This document shows positions 25,037 through 33,479 of a stretch of DNA of 62,593 bases, piece by piece. Under the pieces are notes generated by a model. It had not been told where the DNA came from. It did no database searches and saw only the letters and a program-made list of their open reading frames with translations. Source of the DNA: an uncultured Paraprevotella sp. (lineage in GTDB: Bacteria; Bacteroidota; Bacteroidia; Bacteroidales; Bacteroidaceae). Location: NCBI GenBank assembly GCA_900546665.1, contig URDY01000017.1, positions 1 to 62,593 on the forward strand, written 5' to 3'. Numbering within the stretch: position 1 is the stretch's first letter; every line of letters begins with the position of its first letter. The position numbers and the translations under genes are program-made.

Positions 25037-25855
25037 ATGAAACCCTATACTGTTTTATCCATTGCAGGCTCCGACTGCAGCGGAGGGGCCGGCATTCAGG
25101 CCGACTTGAAAACCATCTCCGCATTGGGTTGTTATGCTGCCACAGTTATCACTGCCGTAACGGTACAAAACACCTGCGGTGTAGAAAACGTATTTCCCGT
25201 TCCGACAGAAATCATCAAGGCTCAAATTGAATCTGTCATGAATGACATCCAAATAGATGCCATCAAAATAGGTATGGTGACTGACTGCACCGTCATCCGC
25301 ATGCTGGCCGAGATTCTGCAACAAGCCCCTATCCCGGTTGTATTCGATCCTGTTCTGATTTCAAGCAGCGGTTATCCGCTAATGCAACCAGAAGCGATCA
25401 ATACCATGTACGAATCTCTGCTACCATGCTGCACGCTGCTTACTCCCAATATCCCAGAAACTGAAGTACTGAGTCACCATACCATAAAGAATGTTACAGA
25501 TATGCATGATGCCGGACGAAAAATTCTACAGTCAGGTTGTAAAGCCGTACTGGTAAAAGGCGGTCATCTGAATGGAAGTGCCAAAACGGATGTGCTGATT
25601 CATGGTATGAACGGTGAATTATCTCAGACATACGAAGCACCTGAAATTCACACAAACAATTCACACGGAACCGGCTGTACCCTTTCATCTGCCATAGCAG
25701 CATGGTTGGCTCAGGGATTTTCTGTACCCGAAGCAGTAGCTAAAGGTAAAATATACCTTACAGAAGCACTGGCTGGTGCACAAAATCTTCAAATAGGACA
25801 TGGTCACGGCCCATTAAACCACTTTTTTAATCCCAAAAAATTAATAGTTAGGTAA
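25037..25855 (+). CDS. thiD: Hydroxymethylpyrimidine/phosphomethylpyrimidine kinase
   Basis: This 272-residue cytoplasmic kinase of the ribokinase fold phosphorylates HMP and HMP-P in thiamine synthesis. Family features are the opening VLSIAGSDCSGGAGIQADLK, the block AVTVQNTCGVENVFPVP, VLVKGGHLNG and the C-terminal anion hole NSHGTGCTLSSAIAAWLAQG with the catalytic Asp position replaced by Cys, as in ThiD. It is a single gene here without other thi genes. A perfect promoter precedes it with a short leader, leaving no room for a TPP riboswitch. Confidence 0.95.
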   Translation: MKPYTVLSIAGSDCSGGAGIQADLKTISALGCYAATVITAVTVQNTCGVENVFPVPTEIIKAQIESVMNDIQIDAIKIGMVTDCTVIRMLAEILQQAPIPVVFDPVLISSSGYPLMQPEAINTMYESLLPCCTLLTPNIPETEVLSHHTIKNVTDMHDAGRKILQSGCKAVLVKGGHLNGSAKTDVLIHGMNGELSQTYEAPEIHTNNSHGTGCTLSSAIAAWLAQGFSVPEAVAKGKIYLTEALAGAQNLQIGHGHGPLNHFFNPKKLIVR

Positions 25856-25863
25856 TTTTTTTA

Positions 25864-25871
25864 TAAATTTG
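25864..25871 (+). promoter_or_regulatory. -7 element of fabD
   Basis: TAAATTTG, 45 bases before the start codon. No clear TTTG at -33. Confidence 0.4.
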
Positions 25872-25916
25872 CAGACATAACGTAATACTAATATATTTAT
25901 TTAACCATAAAAAAGT

Positions 25917-26816
25917 ATGAAAGCATTTGTATTCCCCGGACAGGGCGCACAATTTGTTGGTATGGGTAAAGACCTGTACGAAAACAATCCACTAGCCAAA
26001 GAACTTTTCGAAAAAGCTAACGATATTTTGGGTTACCGTATTACTGACATCATGTTCAGCGGTACTGATGAGGAACTTAAACAGACCAAAGTGACTCAAC
26101 CTGCAGTATTCCTGCATTCTGTAATTACTGCATTATGCATGGGTGATGCCTTCCAGCCCGATATGGTAGCAGGTCACTCTTTGGGAGAGTTTTCTGCTCT
26201 TGTAGCCGGAGGTGCCCTCAGTTTTGAAGATGGTCTCAAATTGGTTTATGCACGTGCCATGGCAATGCAAAAAGCCTGCGAAGCTGCTCCTTCAACCATG
26301 GCTGCTATCGTAGGTCTTGATGACGCTACCATAGAGAATGTATGTAAGGAAGTAAGTTCAGAAGGCAATATCGTAGTCCCAGCCAACTATAACTGTCCCG
26401 GACAGCTGGTTATAAGCGGTAACGTAGAAGCTGTAAAGGCAGCTTGCGAAAAGTTGAAGGCTGCAGGTGCCAAACGTGCACTTGTTCTTCCTGTAGGCGG
26501 TGCTTTCCATTCTCCATTGATGCAGCCGGCCAAGGATGAACTTCAGGCTGCTATTGAAGCAACAACTTTCAGCACACCAAAGTGCGCAGTATACCAGAAT
26601 GTAGACGCCCAGGCTCACACTGATGCTGCCGAAATCAAAGCCAACCTGATTGCACAGCTCACTGCTTCTGTACGTTGGACACAGGAAGTACAGAATATGA
26701 TTGCTGCCGGCGCAACAGACTTCACTGAATGTGGCCCAGGAAAGGCCCTTCAAGGCATGATCGGCAAGATTGCCAAAGGTAATGAAGCCGTAAGCGTACA
26801 TGGCGTACAGGCTTAA
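25917..26816 (+). CDS. fabD: Malonyl-CoA:ACP transacylase
   Basis: This 299-residue enzyme loads malonyl groups onto acyl carrier protein for fatty acid synthesis. It shows FPGQGAQFVGMGKDLYE at the N-terminus, the nucleophile elbow GHSLGEFSAL (Ser about 90), the active-site QxPxxH-type FHSPLM and the final EFTECGPGKALQGM region (as DFTECGPGK). It is complete and of normal length. It is followed by a clear terminator and stands apart from other fab genes. Confidence 0.97.
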   Translation: MKAFVFPGQGAQFVGMGKDLYENNPLAKELFEKANDILGYRITDIMFSGTDEELKQTKVTQPAVFLHSVITALCMGDAFQPDMVAGHSLGEFSALVAGGALSFEDGLKLVYARAMAMQKACEAAPSTMAAIVGLDDATIENVCKEVSSEGNIVVPANYNCPGQLVISGNVEAVKAACEKLKAAGAKRALVLPVGGAFHSPLMQPAKDELQAAIEATTFSTPKCAVYQNVDAQAHTDAAEIKANLIAQLTASVRWTQEVQNMIAAGATDFTECGPGKALQGMIGKIAKGNEAVSVHGVQA

Positions 26817-26833
26817 TTCTGAAAAACAAACAG

Positions 26834-26875
26834 TCCCCTTGTCTGTTCTGACTACACGAAGACAAGGGGATTTCT
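26834..26875 (+). terminator. Terminator of fabD
   Basis: TCCCCTTGTCT (26834-26844) pairs with AGACAAGGGGA (26860-26870), followed by TTTCT. Confidence 0.8.
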
Positions 26876-26891
26876 ATAATCCGACACGAAT

Positions 26892-28583
26892 ATGACCAAC
26901 AAAATAATTATCTATCAGGTGTTCACGCGTCTGTTTGGCAATGACACCTCCAACTGCCGTCCTAATGGCAGTAAAGCAGAAAACGGCTGCGGAAGATTTT
27001 CCGACTTCACCCAGAAAGCATTATTGGATATTAAAGCCCTCGGTGCCACACATATCTGGTATACCGGCATTATTGAACATGCCACGCAGACCGGCTACGA
27101 AGAATTCGGCATACATCCAGACCATCCGGCCATTGTAAAAGGCAAAGCAGGTTCTCCTTATGCCATTAAGGATTATTATGATGTCGATCCTGATCTGGCT
27201 GGCAAACCTAATGAAAGGATGAAAGAATTCCAGAATCTCGTAAGCCGGACCCATAAGGCCGGCCTGAAGATAATTATTGACTTTGTCCCCAACCATGTCG
27301 CACGCCAGTATCATTCTGACCGTAAACCTGAAGATGTTATGGACTTGGGAGAAACAGATCATACAGACCGGGCATTCGATCCGCAGAACAATTTCTACTA
27401 TATTCCCGGCGAAGCGTTTCATCCTCAATTCGACCTTTCTCAAGGAGCAGAAACTCCTTATGAAGAATATCCGGCCAAAGCAACCGGTAATGATAATTTC
27501 AGTGCCAGTCCAAGTTGCAACGACTGGTATGAAACAGTCAAGCTGAATTATGGTGTAGACTATTGCGGCGGACACAGAAAATGTTTCGATCCTATACCCG
27601 ACACGTGGTATAAAATGCGGGACATCCTGCTGTTCTGGTCGGGTAAAGGCGTCGACGGTTTCCGTTGTGACATGGCAGAAATGGTTCCGGTAGAATTCTG
27701 GGGATGGGTCATTCCACAAATCAAGAACCACCATCCGGAAATCATTTTCATAGCCGAGGTATATAACCCCAACGAATACCGTAACTATATCTACCAGGGA
27801 CGTTTTGACTACCTTTACGACAAGGTCGGACTTTACGATACATTGCGTGGTGTGATCTGCGGCTATACTTCCGCACGCCAGATTACAGGATGCTGGCAAA
27901 GTATAGACGATATCAAGGACCGTATGCTCAACTTCCTGGAAAATCATGATGAACAACGTCTGGCCTCGGATTTCTTTGCAGGAGAACCGGAAAAAGGCAA
28001 ACCCGGACTGATCGTCAGTGCCTGCATGAGCAAATGTCCGATGATGATTTACTTCGGACAGGAACTTGGCGAACGCGGTATGGACGCTGAAGGTTTCAGT
28101 GGCCTGGACGGACGAACAACCATTTTTGACTATTGGAGTGTAGATACGGTCAGACGCTGGCGAAACAGAGGCAAGTTCGACGGACGACAGCTAACCGCCA
28201 AAGAAATCATGCTCAAGGCTTACTATACTCGCATTTTGGCTATCTGTCAGAAAGAAAAAGCCATCCGTATGGGTGATTTCTATGACCTTATGTATGTCAA
28301 CCAGGGATGTGATCTCTTCAATGCAGATCGCGCCTATACATTCGTCCGCAAGAAAGACAAGGATCTGTTGCTCTTCATTGTCAACTTTGAAGAAGTAGAC
28401 CGACACATGGCAATCAATCTGCCCAAACATCTTTTCGAATTTTTCGGTATGACAGAAAAAGAAGAAGTAATAGCCTGTGATCTGATCACAAACGAAAAGG
28501 AATGTATTGCCTTTAACAGCGGACAAAGCGTAATGACCGATGTACCGGCATACGGCGGCAAGATCCTTAAGATCAGACTATAG
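26892..28583 (+). CDS. GH13 alpha-amylase family enzyme, cytoplasmic
   Basis: The 563-residue protein has no signal peptide, so it acts in the cytoplasm on alpha-glucans. The GH13 barrel is complete: DFVPNHVARQY (conserved region I), GVDGFRCDMAEM with nucleophile Asp260, FIAEVYNP with acid/base Glu289, and ENHDEQRLAS with Asp353. A C-terminal beta domain follows (LLLFIVNFEEVDRHM onwards). The exact bond cleaved cannot be given, but together with the pullulanase and amylomaltase genes in this window it fits glycogen or maltooligosaccharide turnover. It ends at a hairpin terminator. Confidence 0.92.
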   Translation: MTNKIIIYQVFTRLFGNDTSNCRPNGSKAENGCGRFSDFTQKALLDIKALGATHIWYTGIIEHATQTGYEEFGIHPDHPAIVKGKAGSPYAIKDYYDVDPDLAGKPNERMKEFQNLVSRTHKAGLKIIIDFVPNHVARQYHSDRKPEDVMDLGETDHTDRAFDPQNNFYYIPGEAFHPQFDLSQGAETPYEEYPAKATGNDNFSASPSCNDWYETVKLNYGVDYCGGHRKCFDPIPDTWYKMRDILLFWSGKGVDGFRCDMAEMVPVEFWGWVIPQIKNHHPEIIFIAEVYNPNEYRNYIYQGRFDYLYDKVGLYDTLRGVICGYTSARQITGCWQSIDDIKDRMLNFLENHDEQRLASDFFAGEPEKGKPGLIVSACMSKCPMMIYFGQELGERGMDAEGFSGLDGRTTIFDYWSVDTVRRWRNRGKFDGRQLTAKEIMLKAYYTRILAICQKEKAIRMGDFYDLMYVNQGCDLFNADRAYTFVRKKDKDLLLFIVNFEEVDRHMAINLPKHLFEFFGMTEKEEVIACDLITNEKECIAFNSGQSVMTDVPAYGGKILKIRL

Positions 28584-28633
28584 ATACAAATACGGACTAC
28601 CAATAAAACGGTAGCCATCACTTGAAACCAGTA

Positions 28634-28684
28634 AAACGGGATTCTGCAAAATCACCTTATATGGCGATTGCGGAATCCCGTTTG
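28634..28684 (+). terminator. Terminator between GH13 and flavodoxin genes
   Basis: AAACGGGATTC (28634-28644) pairs with GAATCCCGTTT (28673-28683). The 3' arm overlaps the flavodoxin promoter spacer, so structure and promoter share bases. Confidence 0.7.
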
Positions 28685-28698
28685 CCGTTCTAACTTTG
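28667..28698 (+). promoter_or_regulatory. Promoter of the flavodoxin gene
   Basis: ATTG (28667-28670), 20 bases, then TAACTTTG (28691-28698). The -33 ATTG lies in the decamer GGCGATTGCG (28663-28672), which recurs at the same distance in the DUF2023 promoter. Confidence 0.6.
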
Positions 28699-28750
28699 CA
28701 TGGTCAGTTTCAGAAACGACTATCATCAATCTAACCATAAAATAAAGAAT

Positions 28751-29257
28751 ATGAAAAAAGTTGCAATCTACTTCGGTTCCACTACAGGAACCTGCGAAAG
28801 CATGGCTTATGAAATAGCCGATGCACTAGGTGTAGAACGGAAACATGTATACAATGTAACGGAACTTACGGCAGAAAAAACCGGAACTTACGACGTACTG
28901 ATCTTAGGGTCTGCCACATGGGGGTGTGGCGATTTGCAGGATGACTGGTATGACGGTGTGGAAATCCTTAAAAAGGCAGATCTGAACAACAAGACAATAG
29001 CCTTATTCAGCTGTGGAGATGCCGAATCGTATGGTGATACGTTTTGTGAAGCCATGGCCCACATCCGTCAGGCTGTTCTCGGAAGCGGCTGTCACTTTAT
29101 CGGAGAAGTACCGGCTGAAGATTATCGCTTCTCTGCATCGGAAGCTGTCGAAGACGGTCATTTCATCGGACTGGCCTTGGACGAGGTCAATGAGAGTCAT
29201 CTCACAGCTGAACGGATCGCCAGGTGGGCGCAACAACTCAAACCATACCTGAAATAA
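28751..29257 (+). CDS. fldA: Flavodoxin (long-chain type)
   Basis: The start at 28751 (168 residues) fits the family: MKKVAIYFGSTTGTCESMA holds the FMN phosphate loop SxTGT. The flavin-stacking loops are LGSATWGCGDLQDDWYDG and FSCGDAESYGDTFCEAM, and the insertion of long-chain flavodoxins is present. It is a soluble one-electron carrier that can replace ferredoxin when iron is scarce. The gene downstream is DUF2023, a usual neighbour of Bacteroidetes flavodoxin, and both promoters share a decamer. Confidence 0.93.
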   Translation: MKKVAIYFGSTTGTCESMAYEIADALGVERKHVYNVTELTAEKTGTYDVLILGSATWGCGDLQDDWYDGVEILKKADLNNKTIALFSCGDAESYGDTFCEAMAHIRQAVLGSGCHFIGEVPAEDYRFSASEAVEDGHFIGLALDEVNESHLTAERIARWAQQLKPYLK

Positions 29258-29324
29258 AATTCCAATACCTGAAAACAGTTATAATCGAAACAAACTGCGT
29301 ATCTGGAAATCATCAGATTTGGCG

Positions 29325-29356
29325 ATTGCGCCATATCTGTATATATTATAATTTTG
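29325..29356 (+). promoter_or_regulatory. Promoter of the DUF2023 gene
   Basis: ATTG (29325-29328), 20 bases, then TAATTTTG (29349-29356). The ATTG sits at the centre of a perfect inverted repeat TGGCG-ATTG-CGCCA (29320-29333), which could be an operator. Confidence 0.6.
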
Positions 29357-29381
29357 CAGGTGAAATAAAAGATAAAGACAA

Positions 29382-29753
29382 ATGGAAGTACGCACAACCT
29401 CTTTACAGAACGGAACAGGACCGTCAGCCATGATGGTATTTGCCAACCATCTTTACGAATACAAGAAAGGCATCAGACGCATGGTTCTCTTTACCGTCAA
29501 CGACCGCTACGTTGAATCAGTTATCCGCCGTCTGCATCACGAACAAATCTGTTTTGAACTGCAGGAAGTCGGTAACGGACGTACAAATATTTTTTTTGGA
29601 AGACCGGAATGTATCAGGGTTGTGCGCAAAATGATCACCCAACCTTTGCATCAGCTCAGCCCTGAGCAGGATTTTATTTTGGGAACCTTATTAGGCTACG
29701 ACATCTGCGTACAGTGTGAACGGTTCTGCAGACGTGCCGGATTCAATGATTGA
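29382..29753 (+). CDS. DUF2023 family protein
   Basis: The start at 29382 (123 residues) leaves a leader of about 20 bases after its promoter. Relatives begin close to MMVFANHLYEYKKGIRRMVL, so 29430 is an alternative. The body matches DUF2023: EYKKGIRRMVLFTV, then NIFFGRPECIRVV, LSPEQDFILGTLLGYD, and an ending CVQCERFC with three cysteines that could bind metal. The function is not known, but the family regularly lies next to flavodoxin in Bacteroidetes, and here the two promoters look alike. A role tied to iron limitation or flavodoxin maturation is plausible. A hairpin terminator follows. Confidence 0.85.
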   Translation: MEVRTTSLQNGTGPSAMMVFANHLYEYKKGIRRMVLFTVNDRYVESVIRRLHHEQICFELQEVGNGRTNIFFGRPECIRVVRKMITQPLHQLSPEQDFILGTLLGYDICVQCERFCRRAGFND

Positions 29754-29810
29754 TCATAATAACCACTTTTCATACAATTTCTTTATATCGTTTTGGATTT
29801 AAGTTGAGTA

Positions 29811-29842
29811 TAGGGTTCTCGGGAGAGAACCTTATATTTTTG
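29811..29842 (+). terminator. Terminator of the DUF2023 gene
   Basis: GGTTCTC-GGGA-GAGAACC (29814-29831) with flanking pairs and a following T-rich run. Confidence 0.75.
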
Positions 29843-30031
29843 ATATACCCCCCAAAGTGAGCATAAGACGGAAAGATCACAGACAAATACCCCTCCCTTG
29901 TTCATCTAAAGTTCTCTTTTACAACCTCTTCTCAGACCATCACGACCTTCATACTCTTCATAAGACAGGAATACACCTTTCACCAACTGTCCAAAGCTGC
30001 CCGGTCAGTTCCGATGCGGAACAAAAACAAC

Positions 30032-30072
30032 AAAGAGCCGGCAGAACCTTTAAAGTTCAGCCGACTCTTTTA
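30032..30072. terminator. Terminator of carB
   Basis: AAAGAGCCGGCAGAAC (30032-30047) and GTTCAGCCGACTCTTT (30055-30070) pair with two mismatches. On the minus strand it lies just after carB. Confidence 0.7.
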
Positions 30073-30103
30073 AATTTATTCTGATATACGGAAACTTAGG
30101 GCA

Positions 30104-33100
30104 TTATTTATATTCCTGCCAGCTCTTGATCTGAATATCCTTCTGCTCCATCTGACAGAATGCCTCGATGAAAGCTTTCGCCAGTCGGGCATTGGTCATC
30201 AATGGAATATTATGATCAATAGCTCCACGACGGATTCTATAACCGTTAGTCAACTCACGGCTACTGTGGTTTTTCGGGATATTGACGATCAGATCAAACT
30301 TGTGATCAGCAATCATCTTCATCACATTATTCTCTGCAGAAGTATTTTCATCCGGCCAGTGTACTGTGACAGCCTCAACTCCATTCTCATTGAGGAACTT
30401 GGCCGTACCCGGAGTTGCATAGATCTCATATCCCTTGGCCTGCAACATGCGGCTGGCATCCAGAAGATCAACCTTTGACTTGGCCGGTCCTGAAGAGAAC
30501 ATAACTGACTTCTGCGGAATCTTGTAACCAGTAGCAATAAGCGAATTCAACAAAGCTTCATTGAAATCATCACCGAGACAACCAACCTCACCGGTAGAAG
30601 ACATGTCTACACCCAAAACCGGATCGGCATTCTGCAAACGGGCAAATGAGAACTGTGAAGCCTTCACACCGATGCGGTCAATATCAAACGCTGATTTGTC
30701 CGGACGGCTGTATGGTGCGTCAAGCATGATCTTCGTTGCGGTCTCAATAAAGTTGCGCTTCAAGATCTTGGATACAAACGGGAAGCTGCGGGAAGCACGA
30801 AGGTTACATTCGATCACCTTCACCTGGTTGCCCTTAGCCAGATACTGGATATTGAACGGACCTGAAATGTTCAGTTCCCTGGCAATCTGACGGCTGATCT
30901 TCTTGATGGTACGTGCCGTAGAGAAATAGATCTGCTGAGCAGGGAATACCAATGTAGCATCACCAGAATGTACGCCGGCATATTCTATATGTTCAGAGAT
31001 GGCATATTCTACAATCTCACCGTTTTGTGCAACAGCATCAAACTCGATTTCCTTGGTCTCCTGCATGAACTGTGATACCACAACCGGATATTCCTTTGAC
31101 ACTTCAGTAGCCATCTGAAGGAAGCGGGTCAGTTCTTCTTCATTGTGGCAAACATTCATGGCTGCACCTGACAACACATAAGAAGGACGAACCAATACCG
31201 GATAGCCTACCTTCTCGATAAAGGCATGCATGTCTTCCATATTGGTCAATTCCTGCCATGCGGGCTGATCGATGCCAAGCTGATCAAGCATAGCAGAGAA
31301 CTTGTTACGGTTTTCCGCACGGTCAATAGACACCGGTGAAGTACCAAGGATAGGCACTGACTGACGGTGCAGCTTCATAGCCAGGTTGTTAGGAATCTGT
31401 CCACCTACAGACACAATCACACCGCGAGGCTGTTCCAGATCAATGATATCCAATACACGTTCAAATGAAAGTTCGTCGAAGTACAGGCGGTCGCACATGT
31501 CATAATCCGTTGAAACGGTTTCAGGATTATAGTTAATCATGATTGACTTGTAACCCAGTTTACGGGCCGTCTGGATAGCATTGACAGAACACCAGTCAAA
31601 TTCCACTGATGAACCGATACGGTAAGCACCGGATCCAAGAACTACAACTGACTTCTCGTTCTTATAGTAATTGACATCATATCCTTCTACGGCATAAGTC
31701 ATGTACAGGTAGTTGGTCAGTTCAGGATGCTCTGATGCCACTGTATTGATACGTTTTACAGCCGGGAGGATACCCAATTTCTTACGGTAAGCACGAACCT
31801 GAAGATTCTCTTTTTCCATATTGCCTGCCTGAGGTTTCAGTACAAAACGTGCAATCTGGAAATCTGAGAAACCAAGGATCTTGGCCTCACGAAGCAATTC
31901 GGCTGAAATATCTTCCATCTTGTCATAAGACTGAAGCTTGGCCTTCATGTCGACAATATTCTTCAGCTTGCCGATAAACCAAGGATCAATCTTAGTCAAT
32001 TCATATATACGATCTATGCTATAACCTTCTTCCAAAGCCTGGGCAATGGCAAAGATTCGCAAATCCGTAGGATTGGCCAGTTCATCATCGAGATTGTCAA
32101 AACGGACATGATCATTGCCGACAAAACCATGCATGCCCTGTCCGATCATACGCAATCCTTTCTGAATGATTTCTTCAAAAGAACGGCCTATTGACATGAT
32201 CTCACCTACAGACTTCATGCTTGAACCGATACGGCGTGACACACCTGCAAATTTGGTCAAATCCCAACGGGGTATCTTGCAAATAAGATAATCCAGAGAA
32301 GGAGCCACATAAGCCGAATTGGGAGTACCCATCTCACCGATCTGGTCGAGCGTATATCCCAAACCGATCTTGGCAGCCACAAATGCCAATGGATAACCTG
32401 TTGCCTTTGAAGCCAAAGCTGAAGAACGGCTCAGACGGGCATTAACCTCAATCACACGGTAGTCGTTGGTCTCGGCATTGAAAGCATACTGAATGTTACA
32501 TTCACCTACGATACCCAAATGACGGATACACTGCTTTGAAAGTTCCTGCAACATGCTGACCTGATCTTCCGTAAGCGAACAGGTTGGAGCTACCACAATA
32601 GATTCACCGGTATGGATACCCAGCGGATCGAAGTTTTCCATGCTGGCCACCGTAAAGCAATGGTCGTTGGCATCGCGGATAACCTCAAACTCAATTTCTT
32701 TCCATCCCTTGAGTGATTCTTCCACCAGAATCTGAGGTGCAAAAGTAAAAGCACTTTCTGCCAGTTCAATGAACTTTTCTTCATCCGGACAGATACCGCT
32801 ACCCAATCCACCTAACGCATAAGCAGAACGGATCATCACCGGATAACCGATCTTACGGGCTGCAGCCAAAGCATCCTGCATATTCTCAACAGCCTGGCTG
32901 ACCGGAGTCTTCATTGAAATTTCATCAAGTTTCTTAACAAAGAGGTCACGGTCCTCCGTATACATGATAGCCTCAACAGAAGTTCCCAGTACCTCTACGC
33001 CATATTCTTTCAAAACACCATTCCGGTATAATTCTGTACCGCAGTTTAAAGCAGTCTGGCCACCGAAAGCCAAAAGGATACCATCCGGACGCTCTTTCTT

Positions 33101-33325
33101 AATGATTTCCGTCACGAAATAGGGCGTTACAGGCAGGAAATAAACCTGATCGGCTATACCCTCGGAAGTCTGTATGGTCGCAATATTAGGATTGACCAAC
33201 ACTGAACGGATACCTTCTTCACGCAATGCTTTCAAAGCCTGTGAACCGGAATAGTCGAACTCCCCGGCCTGGCCGATTTTCAATGCTCCTGAACCTAAGA
33301 CCAGAACTTTTTTAAACTGTTTCAT
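30104..33325 (-). CDS. carB: Carbamoyl-phosphate synthase large subunit
   Basis: The 1073-residue protein is a full-length CarB. It has two ATP-grasp halves (first from KVLVLGSGALKIGQAGEFDY, second from VVVLGSGAYRIGSSVEFDW, both the family dinucleotide-like openings) and a C-terminal MGS-like allosteric domain (RGAIDHNIPLMTNARLAKAF). It makes carbamoyl phosphate for pyrimidines and arginine from bicarbonate, ATP and ammonia delivered by the small subunit CarA. No carA is adjacent: upstream is an ABC-F gene with its own promoter. The subunit must therefore be encoded elsewhere. Minus-strand TAATTTTG (33413-33406) is a likely -7 element. Confidence 0.97.
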   Translation of the reverse strand: MKQFKKVLVLGSGALKIGQAGEFDYSGSQALKALREEGIRSVLVNPNIATIQTSEGIADQVYFLPVTPYFVTEIIKKERPDGILLAFGGQTALNCGTELYRNGVLKEYGVEVLGTSVEAIMYTEDRDLFVKKLDEISMKTPVSQAVENMQDALAAARKIGYPVMIRSAYALGGLGSGICPDEEKFIELAESAFTFAPQILVEESLKGWKEIEFEVIRDANDHCFTVASMENFDPLGIHTGESIVVAPTCSLTEDQVSMLQELSKQCIRHLGIVGECNIQYAFNAETNDYRVIEVNARLSRSSALASKATGYPLAFVAAKIGLGYTLDQIGEMGTPNSAYVAPSLDYLICKIPRWDLTKFAGVSRRIGSSMKSVGEIMSIGRSFEEIIQKGLRMIGQGMHGFVGNDHVRFDNLDDELANPTDLRIFAIAQALEEGYSIDRIYELTKIDPWFIGKLKNIVDMKAKLQSYDKMEDISAELLREAKILGFSDFQIARFVLKPQAGNMEKENLQVRAYRKKLGILPAVKRINTVASEHPELTNYLYMTYAVEGYDVNYYKNEKSVVVLGSGAYRIGSSVEFDWCSVNAIQTARKLGYKSIMINYNPETVSTDYDMCDRLYFDELSFERVLDIIDLEQPRGVIVSVGGQIPNNLAMKLHRQSVPILGTSPVSIDRAENRNKFSAMLDQLGIDQPAWQELTNMEDMHAFIEKVGYPVLVRPSYVLSGAAMNVCHNEEELTRFLQMATEVSKEYPVVVSQFMQETKEIEFDAVAQNGEIVEYAISEHIEYAGVHSGDATLVFPAQQIYFSTARTIKKISRQIARELNISGPFNIQYLAKGNQVKVIECNLRASRSFPFVSKILKRNFIETATKIMLDAPYSRPDKSAFDIDRIGVKASQFSFARLQNADPVLGVDMSSTGEVGCLGDDFNEALLNSLIATGYKIPQKSVMFSSGPAKSKVDLLDASRMLQAKGYEIYATPGTAKFLNENGVEAVTVHWPDENTSAENNVMKMIADHKFDLIVNIPKNHSSRELTNGYRIRRGAIDHNIPLMTNARLAKAFIEAFCQMEQKDIQIKSWQEYK

Positions 33326-33479
33326 ATTGTTGTTTTGATTAATAGAATTAAAGAAATTTCATTTTGTGAACATCATGTACCATTACGTCTGATGTTTCCA
33401 AAATACAAAATTACATTTTTTCAATCACTTTCTAATGAAAATGTCGGTAAAATTAATAAAAAAATATATTTCCGGGGCT

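Larger units (their letters stand above)
29754..30103. other. Intergenic region with two terminators between converging genes
   Basis: About 350 bases. Terminators at 29811-29842 and 30032-30072 are seen; the part between has an open frame (29857-30084) without domain features. Confidence 0.5.
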
